A DNA stretch of 64,000 bases from contig WPIO01000081.1 of the NCBI GenBank assembly GCA_009760855.2, forward strand, positions 1,621,001-1,685,000. The letters are read 5' to 3'. Made by a program: the position numbers and the translations under genes. The notes beneath the pieces were generated by a model. The model had not been told where the DNA came from, searched no databases, and was given only the letters and a program-made list of their open reading frames with translations. Every line of letters starts with the position of its first letter. The first letter of the stretch is position 1. Below, piece after piece: positions 46,959 through 57,909 of the stretch. Source of the DNA: Cristatella mucedo (Eukaryota > Bryozoa > Phylactolaemata > Cristatellidae).

Positions 46959-48603
46959 ACGCTACCTCGTGGGCTATCTCGGCCCAGTAGCAGCCTCCCC
47001 ATTCCTTGTTGTGTTGTTGTTTTGCATTCGCTTTGCCCGCTCGTCGGGAGGCTTAGCTGATGTGTCACCGACGGTGACGATGATGATGACGCCAGCGGTT
47101 CGTTTGCAAATGCGACCGCTGCCCCCAACCCCCTACGCCGCCACGCTCTTTTCGTGACGCCCCTCTGCTGGCCAGTAGCTGAGTAACTTGCCCGGCTTGT
47201 GCCAGCTTTTCCCTTCCTCCTACCATTGGTGACTGCTGAACCGGCTAGAATAGGCAAAGTTGGGATCTTGGCATGGTGGCAGGTCTGGTAAGTGCTGTCG
47301 ATTGATTTTCGTAGATGCCATCCTGAAAGCAGTCACAGCCGATTATCTCTGGCCAGTACCCGGCTTTGTCTTGCAGTGCGCTAGCATGGATCTGGGGCCA
47401 CAGAGAGACAGCAAGCAGGTGGCAGTGGCTTGATGGTAGCTACCGGTAGCTGCATTATTTCCAACGGTGACACGCGATTTCAGCCTGACGCCCTGGTCGC
47501 ACTGCTGCTTTTCCTTCTGCTGCATCGATCAAGCGAGCTCCCCTAGCCCTGCGGCAGCTTCATCCACCTCAGGCAGAGCTGTTAACAACCAAAATTGCTA
47601 GACTTCGGGGCTGGTTTTCTCGGAATGTAATGTGCACCTGCTTGCTGTGTCGGAAAAGCAGTAAAGAGCATAGGTTAATGCTCCATCTGACCCCCCCCCC
47701 TCCTGCCCCCTGATTCGCTGAAGGTGGGTGGCAGCAGATTAGTTGAGCTTCCTGCTTCGAGCAGGCTCTGAATTCTGACCCATGAGCTGTTGGCAGTTGG
47801 GGGAGCGCTCTCCCTCCTCCGTGCATCTCCAATAAAGCACTAACTGCTCTCTCTCATTCGGCAAGTCAAGCTGCTGCCTTGCAGCTCCTGTCAAACGCAC
47901 CGATGTGCTCTCTTATTCAGCAAATCAAAATGTTTGTTTAAGCCTCCTCCACCGACCACTTTAACTCTGACTGAGCCTGGTCAACCGAGATCGCCTGGTC
48001 AGCTGAGTCTGCTGGTCAGCTGAGTCTGGGCAGCTTAATGATTTGCTGGGTCAACAGATCCTGGACTCTATTGTCGGCTGCCTAGACATTTGCAGCAGGG
48101 GGTCGCAGCAGCAGGGTCTGTGTAGTGACACTGGATGAATTGGTTCTCATAGATTAGCACTTGAAAGCATCTTTCTGGTGCACCAATTTGATTTCTTTCT
48201 CAGGCTGGTTTCACTTTGCCTCCTGCTCATTCGCCTAATGTCATCCAACGCCGTGCATCTATGACAGGTTTGGGCTGGTGCCACTAGGGAGCAGTGTTCA
48301 CTCATCATATATGGAAGGCCCCCTCCCCGTGGTGATTGCTCACTGAGAGCCCGTGTTCCTTAGAGAAAGGGGCCTGCACTGCTCTTGTGTGCAGAGCTCT
48401 GGCTTTGCAAAGAGCCCCCTCTTGCATGCTTACCGTATTTTAATCTTACTCCAGCACCGTCGTCCCTGCAGCCTAGTGCATGTTGGAGGATGCTTACTAA
48501 CGAGTTGGTCGAGGTGAGCATTTTGACAGTGACTCACAAATTGTGGCACCGTGCACGATGCTGTACAGCACTGTACTGTGTGCTGATGCTATGCCATAGC
48601 AAT
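46959..48603. other. Intron 2; no exon supported
   Basis: GC-moderate DNA with motif-free frames. A C run lies at 47,692. TCAGCTGAGTCTG repeats a few times near 47,995-48,030. Confidence 0.4.
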
Positions 48604-48925
48604 GTAATGTAGTGTAATGTATCTCCGCCTGTAACTCCACAAAGTCATAAAGACCGTGTGGGTGTTACGCAGGAGAGTTTTGTATAGCGCACTCACAGCC
48701 TAAGCGGCTTTCGGGGTACACATTCGGTAGCCAACATACTTCGTCTCACGCAACAAAGAGAAAGTGGGAAGCATAGCAGAGTCAGGAGAGCAGTTGAGGT
48801 AGTGAGTGGCATGGAAGTAGCAGCTCAGGACCGCTGAAAAGAGTGAGCCATAGTCGACAGCAGGAGAGTAGCTGCCGTTGCCTAAGAATCGTGGAAGCGA
48901 GCTCCACAGTCAAGCTCTTAACAGC
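48604..48925 (-). mobile_element. LINE family 2, 3' part in intron 2
   Basis: Tail and UTR (CTGTAACTCCACAAAGTCAT), then the reverse complement of the C-terminal coding block (AAGCGGCTTTCGG...), ending near the RLWNSLP equivalent. It forms an inverted pair with the copy at 49,155. Confidence 0.8.
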
Positions 48926-49154
48926 AGTCGGAGGTGCATTATGGGCACTCGCGACTGTGACGTCCTAACTCGAGCTCTCGAACCTTCGAGCTGCTCTTGC
49001 TCGAGCATCCATCCGTCCCATCATCCATCCGTCTGCTTGTGGACATGCTGTCGCTCGTGAAAATTGTATTAGGCTCGATGACCACTCGACCGCATGGAAT
49101 GCATTTAACAGCACGTACGATGCTTTAAGTGCGCCGTGCTTTGACTTGCTGCCT

Positions 49155-49700
49155 TTTCAAGCAACATGCAGCATGTCCCCTGAAGAGCATGTACAGAGCA
49201 AAGTTCTTACGCTGACCCTCAGGGCCCGCCACGGCTTGGCTCCTTCATACCTAGCTGAACTGCTGCATCAGTTTCAGCCTGTTCGCACCCTCAGGTCCTG
49301 TGTGGACAATAAATTAGCTGTCCCATTCCTCCGCTTAAAGACAGTTGGCGACAGAAGCTTTAGCTCTGCAGGTCCTAGACTGTGGAACTCGCTTCCACAA
49401 TTCTTACGCAACGACATCTACTCTCCAACTGCCGACTGTGGCACATCTTTTTCTGCGGTCCTGAACTGCTACTTCCATGCTACTCACTACCTCAACTGCT
49501 CTCCTGACTCTGCTATGCTTCCCACTTTCTCTTTGTTGCGTGAGACGAAGTCTGTTGGCTACCGAATGCATACCGAAAGCCGCTTAGGCTGTGAGTGCGC
49601 TATACAAAACTCTCCTGCGTAACACCCACATGGTCTTTATGACTTTGTGGAGTTACTGACGGAGATACATTCATTACATTAATACATTATGTAAAGCACC
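49155..49700 (+). pseudogene. LINE family 2 C-terminus and 3' end in intron 2
   Basis: Best-preserved family-2 C-terminus: VQSKVLTLTLRARHGLAPSY, LAELLHQFQPVRTLRSCVDN, VGDRSFSSAGPRLWNSLPQF, HYLNCSPDSAMLPTFSLLRE and SRLGCECAIQNSPA then stop. Next are GTGGAGTTACTGACGGAGAT and an ACATT-rich tail. It is truncated upstream of the RT catalytic boxes. Confidence 0.85.
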
Positions 49701-51010
49701 GGTGATGACCGGTCATGTGCACGGGATTTGCACGTGGCGTCCGAGACAAAGAAGAATGTGGCTTCGTTTTTTATGATTATGCATTCACTGCACCTCGAGG
49801 AAAAAAACTCATGTCTAGGGCCCTTAGCGTATGCTGTCAAGGAAGCCGGTCAGTTGGTCGAGCGACTGGGGGCCAGCTCTCCATCCGTGCGAACTGAGCA
49901 GCTTAAGTATCGTGATGACCTTGTGGGCAGATGTGTGAAGGGCTGTTTCTGCATGCATCAGAAGGTAGCCCTGCCTTTTGCATCAGTGCATCGGCATAAA
50001 GCTACTCGATCGCCTGCCATCGGTGGTATGCAGGCATTTTGATAGCCTCGATAAGCAGAATGAACAGTGCTGTTCGCTCGTTGCTCATGCACACTTTAAA
50101 TGCTTGGTACTGATACTGGCCGATGACCCTCGACACTGCTCGAGTGGGCTGTTGCTTGGCCTCGACCTTTGGTGCATGTTTTTCCTTTTCCCTTATGCCT
50201 AGTTACGTGATTTGTTTACCCCTCTGTACTAATGCGCTTGCTTCCTGCAACCAATTGTGGTCACCATCATAAACTCGATAAGTCAATTCCAGTGTGCCAG
50301 TTCTCGACGAATTGCTAGAAACCACTGCTGCAATGGCTATCCTAATCGGGTAGCCAGCTCCTGTAATTGCCAAGCAACTTCAGACCTGGTTGGTATGACT
50401 GTACTCCACAGACATCCAGAGATTTAGAAGGCATTAGCTCCCGCTTATCTTAATCTGGAACTCCAACAGAAAACCGCGAGACTAAAGATTTGTCACGCGG
50501 GAGAGTTTCCTAGGGTGCAGTTAAATCCTATGTGGCTGTCAGTGTACAGTCGCCAGCCACTCTTATCCATCTTGCACAGCACAACGGAAATAGAGGCACG
50601 GCAGAATCAGCGCAAGGTACTGAATTTAGCATCAAAGAAACCACGGCAAAGGAGCTCTCGACAGAAAGTGCCGTAAGTGGCACCAGCTATTCAAAGCGGC
50701 TACATAGGGTAGCAGCGCCCTATTCGATGAACGAGGCTTGAGTTGCTTCTAGCACTTGGAGCAGGTTAGCGATACAGCACAAAACAACTACCGATTAGAA
50801 GAGATTATGCAGCTCTTAGTGGTATTTTCAGGCTTGCTGCTGAACGATATGCACGATTCTTTTTGCACCAGACCACATTAGGATCGCTGGTTGAATGCTT
50901 GGGGTTGGCTGTGATAAGAATGGCCGGTATGCATCTATTTTCAGTCGATGCACATACAGTGCTACTTCTTGGCTTGAGGCATTTGGATTCCATCTGTAAG
51001 GCTCAAGAGC

Positions 51011-51017
<7 letters not shown>
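49701..51017. other. Intron 2; no exon supported
   Basis: A 104-codon frame at 49,728-50,042 has no recognised motif. Nothing else is seen. Confidence 0.4.
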
Positions 51018-51064
<47 letters not shown>

Positions 51065-51073
51065 AAGAGAGAG
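51018..51073. repeat. (GT)n(GA)n microsatellite
   Basis: About 36 bp of GT followed by GA units. Confidence 0.95.
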
Positions 51074-52284
51074 TAGTGATGCAGGATCAGAGTGAATAAA
51101 AATCCCCTTTAGTGCAATGGCTTGCAACACGGTCACGACTTTTCTTAGCGCAGCTAAGTTTATCGGCAAAGTTCACATTTGTCTCGTCTATCGAAATAGA
51201 TCAAACATTCACTGGTAGGCAGCAAGGCAACGTAAGGAATATGCCACCAATAGTGGCGAGTTTGCATCTGTACACTGTACGGTTAAAGAGATCCATCCGG
51301 CAGATCAACCGGAAGCATTGCTACTGCTTAGTTAAGGTAACCATTGCCACATGCTTTTTGAAGTCCAGGCTTACTGTCGGTATTGCAAGAAGGGAAAGAT
51401 CATCAGATCATCAGACGCTCGGCTACTACTATTGCCAACGTATGCATTAAAAGTCTGCTGCACAAAGAGGCTAGGCTTTGAGGGAAGTGACGAAGTTTAT
51501 AGACACGGATCGTAAATTAGAATGACTGTTCTTTCGTCAGCTTTAATGTGAGCCTAGAACTGTCTTATATACTTGATATCATGGCCAAAGGAAGATATTG
51601 AGGCCCAGTGCTCCCCCCCCCGTAAGCCTATGTGACCAAGTTTAGTGATTGTTGTGGCTGTGTGGTTTTCCTGCCATGCAGCCCTTGGGACAGCGATGAT
51701 TTGAGACTCTGTCAGATGCCCAAAGTTTGACCAGGTTCGAAGGCACATCCTATTCGATATGATTTCAATTGGCATGCAACATCTTACTGTGGTCTCATGC
51801 AAAGAAGAATCATGCATGTCTTGTCACAAGCCTGAAAGATTCCACCTAGATCGTCCGAACTGCTTGCGATCGGTAATGTATGTGTTGTTGTTAGATTACA
51901 AGCTCACTCCTAGTGCTAGAAGCAAGTCAAGCCTTGTTCATCGGATAGGGTGCTGATACTGTAGCCGGTTTGAATAGTGCTAGGTTGCTGCCAGTTATGG
52001 CACTTTCTGGCTTTTCTGTCACTTTGCGGTGGCTACTTTGCCGAACAATTCTCGACCTTGCAGCTAATTCAGTAGCATGCCTCTTACTAGTGGTCCGATG
52101 CGCATTCCAAGCCCTGTCGATCTGAGTCCGCCGGCCGTGCTGCCGCTGGCCAGCGGTGAATGACCCGCCGACGTCAGCGAAGAGGCTCTGCCGCCGGTCA
52201 GCGGCTCGCTTCCTCGCAGAGATGGCCGAAGCCGCATCAGGAGTTATCGGTGTGGTGACCGACTTCTCTTCGTCGTCCTTGCAG
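51074..52284. other. Intron 2, last part
   Basis: No exon supported until the pyrimidine-rich acceptor TTCTCTTCGTCGTCCTTGCAG at 52,264-52,284. A C run lies at 51,612. Confidence 0.45.
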
Positions 52285-52428
52285 ATCCAGTCGGTGTACT
52301 ACGAAGGGTACACAGTCGGCGTTCCGGAGAGCCCGGCCGAGCAGAGCTCGAATCAGAGCATGGTCGTGGTGATTGCACTGGCGGCCGTCGCTGGTGCCTG
52401 CCTCGCCGCCCTTGCCCTCCTGCAGATG
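52285..52428 (+). CDS. Exon 3: membrane-proximal strand and transmembrane helix
   Basis: Forty-eight codons, phase 0 at both ends, lie between acceptor CGTCCTTGCAG and donor GTACGC. They encode IQSVYYEGYTVG, which would be the last strand of the SEA-like module, then a polar linker with an NQS sequon, then SMVVVIALAAVAGACLAALA. That last stretch, continuing LLQM, is a clear single-pass transmembrane helix. Phase 0 on both sides allows a direct join to 46,113 and to 56,550, where Arg-rich residues follow at once, as expected on the cytosolic side. The preceding and following frame is also open, but the Ala-rich extension after the donor looks like intron read-through. Confidence 0.75.
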
Positions 52429-53379
52429 GTACGCGCAGCAGCAGCCACAGCAGCAGCAGCCGCGCTTGCAGATGCCGTCGTAGCAGTCGCCGTTGCTGAA
52501 TCTGCATTTCGCATTTGTGAGCCTGAGTTCACGCACGCACGCAGGCAGGCGCACTCGCTGCTTGGTTTTGGCGCAGTCGCCGCCGGTGTGGGAACTTTGC
52601 GTTTCCCAGCCCTTGCCCGTCGGCGGCGCCTTCCCCTTTCGTGTCGTCCGTGCGGCTGTCTTTTGAGCAGTGAGCAGCCGCGGCAGCAGCAGCTGTTCAC
52701 TTGACGAACAAAGGCATGCAGCCGCGGAGGCGGCAGCGGCAAACGAATCGGCAGCGGATCGCACTTGGCGACACGCCCGTGTTAGTAGTGGGGCACTTAC
52801 TAGAGTGTTCCATCCGATGCTCGAAATTCCCGGCGAGTAAAATCACCTCCACAGCTCCCCCTCCGAACCTGCTTCCTCTTTCCGGTGAGTAGGCGACGAA
52901 GGGAAAGGGGTGACCTTGGGAGAGTTCAAAGCGAGGCTGGCGAGTCGCTAGCACCGGTTCGCTAGCACGGGCGGCAGGGTCCCGGTCGGCAGCCTTGCAA
53001 GACGGCTGCAGCATGAGGACGAGGCGACCAGCCGATCGAGATGGTAGCACTGAAGTCCAGAAGAGGACTGCGCTGCTGTTCGAGACCTTGCACCACGGAC
53101 TTTTAATGAAGCCGCGGGAACAGCCATCAGCGACAAGACGCCATGTAGAAAGCTAGCCAGCTAGCTAATGGTGGCATCGTCAGACGTGTGGCAAAACTCA
53201 AGCGTCTGCTTACCGGCCACGGTATAAGCGGGCCGTTTGCTTAAGTAGACCGTTTGCAATGGCTTTGTGAACATGCCCACTGTAAAGTTCAGCAGTAGAG
53301 CAACTTGTTCAATGGACTGACTGAAGCAAGTCTTCACAGTTTGGCAATTGGCAAACCAAGAACACGGGCAAGCCGCCCG
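52429..53379. other. Intron 3, first part
   Basis: GC-rich at the start with overlapping frames on both strands. No exon with good borders found. Confidence 0.4.
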
Positions 53380-53665
53380 GAAAGGTGAGGCGAAACGTGC
53401 TGAGCGCTCAAAGCCGACCGTGAAATGTGGTGGCAAATCTGTCGTGGCTGCTGCTTGGGGCTGCTTTCCTGTGCGCTTGGTTGAAGTGGTTGAAGCGCTG
53501 CATCACACTGGGAGTACGATGGACCGACACGTGTACCTAGGAGTGGTCGAAGAAGTCGGATTGCCTAGCACCAGCAAACTGCTTGAGGCTACCTACATTT
53601 GGCAACATGACAACAATGCCAAGCACACTGCCCGGTCGGAAAGCACTCCTTTGCTGTATCGATGC
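53380..53665 (+). pseudogene. Tc1-like transposase fragment in intron 3
   Basis: The frame reads KPTVKCGGKSVVAAAWGCF, then MDRHVYLGVVEEVGLPSTSK and YIWQHDNNAKHTAR. This matches the central Tc1 transposase pattern (PTVKHGGGSVMVWGCF ... MD...Y ... QQDNDPKHT), which includes the second catalytic Asp in DN. The first Asp region and the C-terminal third acidic residue are missing, as are TIRs, so it is a dead fragment. Confidence 0.8.
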
Positions 53666-55889
53666 AGTGGCCCTGCCAGTCTCCGGGTGTTATCCCAATT
53701 GAACGATAATGGGACGATATAGACCGGTGGCTTATATCGGCCTACTACCGTTGCTGTCCTGCTCTCAAAAATCCTGCCACTACACTGAACAGTAGACCCG
53801 AGGAGACAGCAAGGAGGCGTGTGACCTCCGTGTCCGAGTGAGTAAGAGAGCCAAGGTTGTGGCGACATTATTTTAAACCATGTGTAGCCAGAGTGATATG
53901 TGCTGGTTCGTTTGCCTTTAGTAAATGAAACATTTTCCTCGTGCTTGCACAGCTCTATCATACAAGCCGTCGAAGAAAATCCAACTATTAACACGGCAGA
54001 GTAGCGACGAATGTAGCAGCAACCGGACATGATCTATGATCTTGATTATGCTAAATGTTTAAGCATGTGAGCAAAAGTCGCCTTGTTTGCAAGAGTGAGT
54101 GGCAAGAATTTAGCTCCCTGAAAAAAGCTCCCGGCGACCAGCGACTGACTGGGCAGATAATGCGAAATACATATTGCATTGATACAATTGTGAGATTCGA
54201 TTGGGCCAAGATAGAGCGTTAGAGTGCAAAAGCGCAGCTTATAAAACAGCCGACGAAACAGGGGCTCGCCAGAAGTGACGGCTGTGTTGATCTGCCATGC
54301 TGCTGCCCAAAAGCTTCTCAGCTGCCGTCAATACTAGCAGGTGCCTGCCAATGTGTGATCGTATAAGAGCAGTCGTCAGCAGGATACTGCCTGCCCGAAT
54401 CTATCACATCAGCCATGCTGATACATGCTGCTTTTTTCCCCATGAAACCCTATTTGGCGCGACACTTTTTTGCAGACAGCAGCACTGACATGCTCTGCTC
54501 TCGCAGTCATGCCAGCGACCGTCTTTCGGGAAAGTGGATGAACCGCTGCTTTGCATTGTTTATAGTGCCCTAGCAGGCACTGCATCGCTCCCACCGTCTG
54601 TGCTTGCAATGCATCTATTTAATAATGTACTCTAGCGGGTCTACTGCTACCAGCATGTCAGCGTGCCTGCCGTTTGCAAGTGTGCTCGGTGTGTGCCGAC
54701 GATGACATCCAGTCGAGCCATCCGAGCGTCAGGGTGTCGCCACCGGTGACCGGCAGCCGCCAGCTAATGCAGCACCTCGCCCGACAATGGCCACACGAGT
54801 CCGGCAGCGCTGGCGAGCATTTTTGGAGCGCTAGCTGGAACGTTCGGAAGCCGTGGCAGCTGATCGGTCGAGCCTGCTGCTGCTGCTGCTGCCATGACTT
54901 GGTCCTTTTTTTTCGGGTGTAGCCGAACAAAGGCCGACGTCGGCAGAGGTGACAAACTGGAGAGAGAGGGCAGGGCAGGGCAGGGAGCATCGTGATATGA
55001 AAGAACGACGTAACTGAGTTAGCAAACAAAAGCTGAGTGTTTACAAAAAGCAGATAGGCCCGTGCTGGTGGCTCTTGGCATGATCGCCAGGCTCGTCGAC
55101 CGGCGGCTTCCGTTCGATCTGCCCCCCACCGGAATTGCCTAAGTCACTCCTTAGAGCATGCGTGGCCGTAGTGCTAGCAGGCGCTTAGTTGTGGGACACC
55201 CGAAAGGGAAGTTATTGATCAGCTCTCGGTGGCTCACACGTGTCACTGCTGCCACTGCCCGAGCCCCAGGCCTCGTTCTTTCTCCCTCTGTTCGGCTTAT
55301 ATCGGTTGGCTTCGACTTTTTTCGGGAGTTATGGCTGGCTGAGCTCGGTTAGCTGAATGTCGTGCTGCTACTGGTGCTAGACCGTGTCGAGCATTGTATC
55401 CGGTCGTTCAACGTTGGCACGACTGTATGCTAAACGAACTCACCGAAAGTGATGGCACACCACGCCCGCCCAGCTGAGCATGCCTAAGGAGGCCTACCTT
55501 CTATTCCCACGTCGTCGTGTGAGACTGGCAGTGATTGGATGGCAGGATTCTAGTAGCAGATAGCTTCCTTGTCGGAGCTGTGCAACTGATAATAGAATAA
55601 TCGTACTTGTCGACTGGCACCCCTAGCGGGTGCATTCCCAGTGCAGGCTGGTGAAAACAACAGTCGCTGGTCAACAGGCGGCAGTTTTTACGATGTCCAC
55701 GGTGTCCACATAACTTAGAACTCACAGAGGCTGTTCTTGACTAGCTAGAGCCACCGGAAAAAAGGCTGAATGAATGCAATAACGGAAGGCACATCGCTGT
55801 GACCATCCTTGGTTGCGATCGTTTGCCAGTTTGAAAATCAGATTTTAAAAAGTTAAAATGCCGGTCCATAGCCGTGGAAGCCTGGCGTT
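53666..55889. other. Intron 3; no exon supported
   Basis: Frames at 54,674-54,922 and 55,158-55,352 have no recognised domain. A CTGCTG triplet run lies near 54,871-54,891. Confidence 0.4.
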
Positions 55890-56012
55890 GGCTTGGTTTG
55901 GCCCAGAGGTTAAGGTGCTTGCTCACCCATAACGACCGAGGTCGTGAGCTCGAGCCCTGCAGCATATGGGAAGCGCCTGGATAGAGATTCGAGTTCTCCG
56001 CCGTGGGAAACG
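55890..56012 (+). mobile_element. SINE family A copy in intron 3
   Basis: TTGGTTTGGCCCAGAGGTTAAGG (A box region), GTCGTGAGCTCGAGCCCTGC (B box) and GGGAAGCGCCTGGATAGAGA followed by TTCGAGTTCTCC. The tail is truncated. Confidence 0.75.
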
Positions 56013-56149
56013 AGCTCTAGAAATCTTTAGAGCTAGCACTCGACCATTTTCTTATTATCGTAAGGTTGGCAGCCGCGAACGTTGCCAGTCTTGGGTAGCT
56101 TCGAGCTGCCGGACTCGCTGTCACTAGCACTCTGCCCGAGCGAAGGTGG

Positions 56150-56305
56150 CCCCAATGTGCTTTCCACTTTCTTTTTGTTGCGTGAGATGAAGTCTGTTGG
56201 CTACCGAATGCATACCGAAAGCCGCCTAGGCTGTGAGTGCGCTCCTGCGGCGTAACACCCACTTGGTCTTTATGGCTTTGTGGAGTTACAGACGGAGATA
56301 TTTTA
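56150..56305 (+). mobile_element. LINE family 2 3' end in intron 3
   Basis: Counterpart of LLREMKSVGYRMHTESRLGC, then the 3' UTR (GTGGAGTTACAGACGGAGAT). It lies about 245 bp upstream of exon 4. Confidence 0.8.
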
Positions 56306-56549
56306 GAATGTAGATAAAATGAGCCGACTCGGCCAGCTTTTCCCCACCGTATCTTCGGTCTCTTCTTGCGATCGTGCTTCCTTCAAAGCTGCCAAAGTGG
56401 AGTCTGAAGAGCAGGTTCCCGCCGCCGCCGAGCCAGGGAGTGGGGAGTGCTGCACGCGAAGTCCCGTCCCGCTCTCTCTCTCTCTCTCTCTTGCTCGCCG
56501 AGTGTCTCGACCTGGGCAAGCTCTGCTGCTTCCGCTGCCGCCTCTCCAG

Positions 56550-56759
56550 GTCATCATGCGCCGAAGGAGCCGAGGCAGGAGCATGCGCGCCTCCTCGTCT
56601 CACAGCCGCGGCCTGGCCGCCGAGGACGGGCAGAGCGTGCAGTCGCTGCCGGCGTCCTTGGCCGCTCTTCGCCGGTCGCTTCGGAGGTCGTTCAGGGGAA
56701 GCGACAGCTCGACACAGCGCTCCTTCGCCTTCGTCAACGTGGCGATGCAGACCGAAAAG
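56550..56759 (+). CDS. Exon 4: cytosolic juxtamembrane segment
   Basis: Seventy codons, phase 0 to phase 0. The acceptor is pyrimidine-rich (CTGCCGCCTCTCCAG); the donor GTGGAG after AAG is weak. The exon begins VIMRRRSRGRSMRASSSHSR, a cluster of basic residues directly after the transmembrane exon, matching the stop-transfer rule. It goes on with Ser/Arg-rich SLPASLAALRRSLRRSFRGS and ends FAFVNVAMQTEK. Several RRxS-type sites could be kinase targets. It joins in phase to the PTP exon at 60,295. Low complexity and the weak donor are the doubts. Confidence 0.6.
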
Positions 56760-57108
56760 GTGGAGCGCAGTAGAGCGCCCCGCCGACCCTTCGCCTCTGC
56801 CTGCCCAGACAGACGGCGTGTTCTGTGCTCGTTCGATGTGCACGAATTGCCCTGAGTTTGCTCTGACAGACTGCCGGGCTCGGCCTGCTTGCTCTGCTCG
56901 TGTGCTTCTTCGCATTTTTGCTCGCACGGTCCTTGTGTGCTTCTTCGAGTGAGGGCTGGCTTTAGCAGCTATGCATGAGCTACCAGCAAATTGGCCTTCG
57001 CGAAGCCTTTCGGCTTTTGTTGAGAGAGTGTTGGAGGCGTATTGGCAGCTCCTGCGCTGCAGTAGAGGGGCGTTAGTTATCGTGGTTTCGGGTTTAGCAG
57101 GCACTGGT
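56760..57108. other. Intron 4, first part
   Basis: Read-through of the exon-4 frame stops at 56,855. No further feature is seen before the tandem repeat. Confidence 0.45.
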
Positions 57109-57468
57109 GAGCCGATCGCCGGTCAAAACTGCTGTCAGCTCCTTTACATGACACGTCCGTGTCCGATCGGCCTCGAGGGACAGGCGTGCAGCCGCTGGTG
57201 AATCGAGCTTCCCTCGCTTGATTTTGAGGAGCCGATCGCCGGTCAAAACTGCTGTCAGCTCCTTTACATGACACGTCCGTGTCCGATCGGCCTCGAGGGA
57301 CAGGCGTGCAGCCGCTGGTGAATCGAGCTTCCCTCGCTTGATTTTGAGGAGCCGATCGCCGGTCAAAACTGCTGTCAGCTCCTTTACATGACACGTCCGT
57401 GTCCGATCGGCCTCGAGGGACAGGCGTGCAGCCGCTGGTGAATCGAGCTTCCCTCGCTTGATTTTGAG
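57109..57468. repeat. Three identical 120-bp tandem repeats in intron 4
   Basis: Units start at 57,109, 57,229 and 57,349 with GAGCCGATCGCCGGTCAAAA, and the three units appear identical over 120 bp. Each holds two partly inverted motifs, GCCGATCGCC near the start and GTCCGATCGGCC about 55 bp on. Because 120 is a multiple of three, a minus-strand frame with a 40-residue repeat stays open, but I see no reason to think it is translated. Confidence 0.95.
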
Positions 57469-57909
57469 GAGGCCGATGTGATTGAGATCTTGATCTGCGT
57501 TGTCATTGCAGAATCTAGAAGTACAGAGAACTCAGTTATCATTTCGCACGTGCTGTCGGTGTGCCGGTCAGCAGAGCGTGCACACCAGGCCAACTTAACT
57601 GTGATTCTTGCCTTTCAGCCGACCTTCTTGTGCAACTTAATTTCACTCCTAAATTGCAGGTCCTTTCAAGCACTTTTCGGGACTGTATGAATGAGCACTT
57701 ACTTGTTTGCCACTGGAAAAGCACGTGACACACTGGAAGGAGGCTAGCTATGCAAATTATTATTATTATTACCACTATTCTCTCGACCTCTGATCTGCTA
57801 GCGTTGCAAACTTAACTATTTAGCTTAGCAATTCGATCATCGAGTATAACCATTTATAGTGCAGTAGCTGCTACCTTGCTTTAGCTACGATTGCATCGCT
57901 TTCTGCTGT
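57469..57909. other. Intron 4; no feature
   Basis: A short ATTATTATTATTACC stretch at 57,757 may be a LINE tail remnant. Nothing else is seen. Confidence 0.4.

Noticed and set aside
57077-57394. Minus-strand protein with a 40-residue repeat
   Set aside because: Open only because the 120-bp unit is a multiple of three and lacks stops; no start context, domain or splice evidence.
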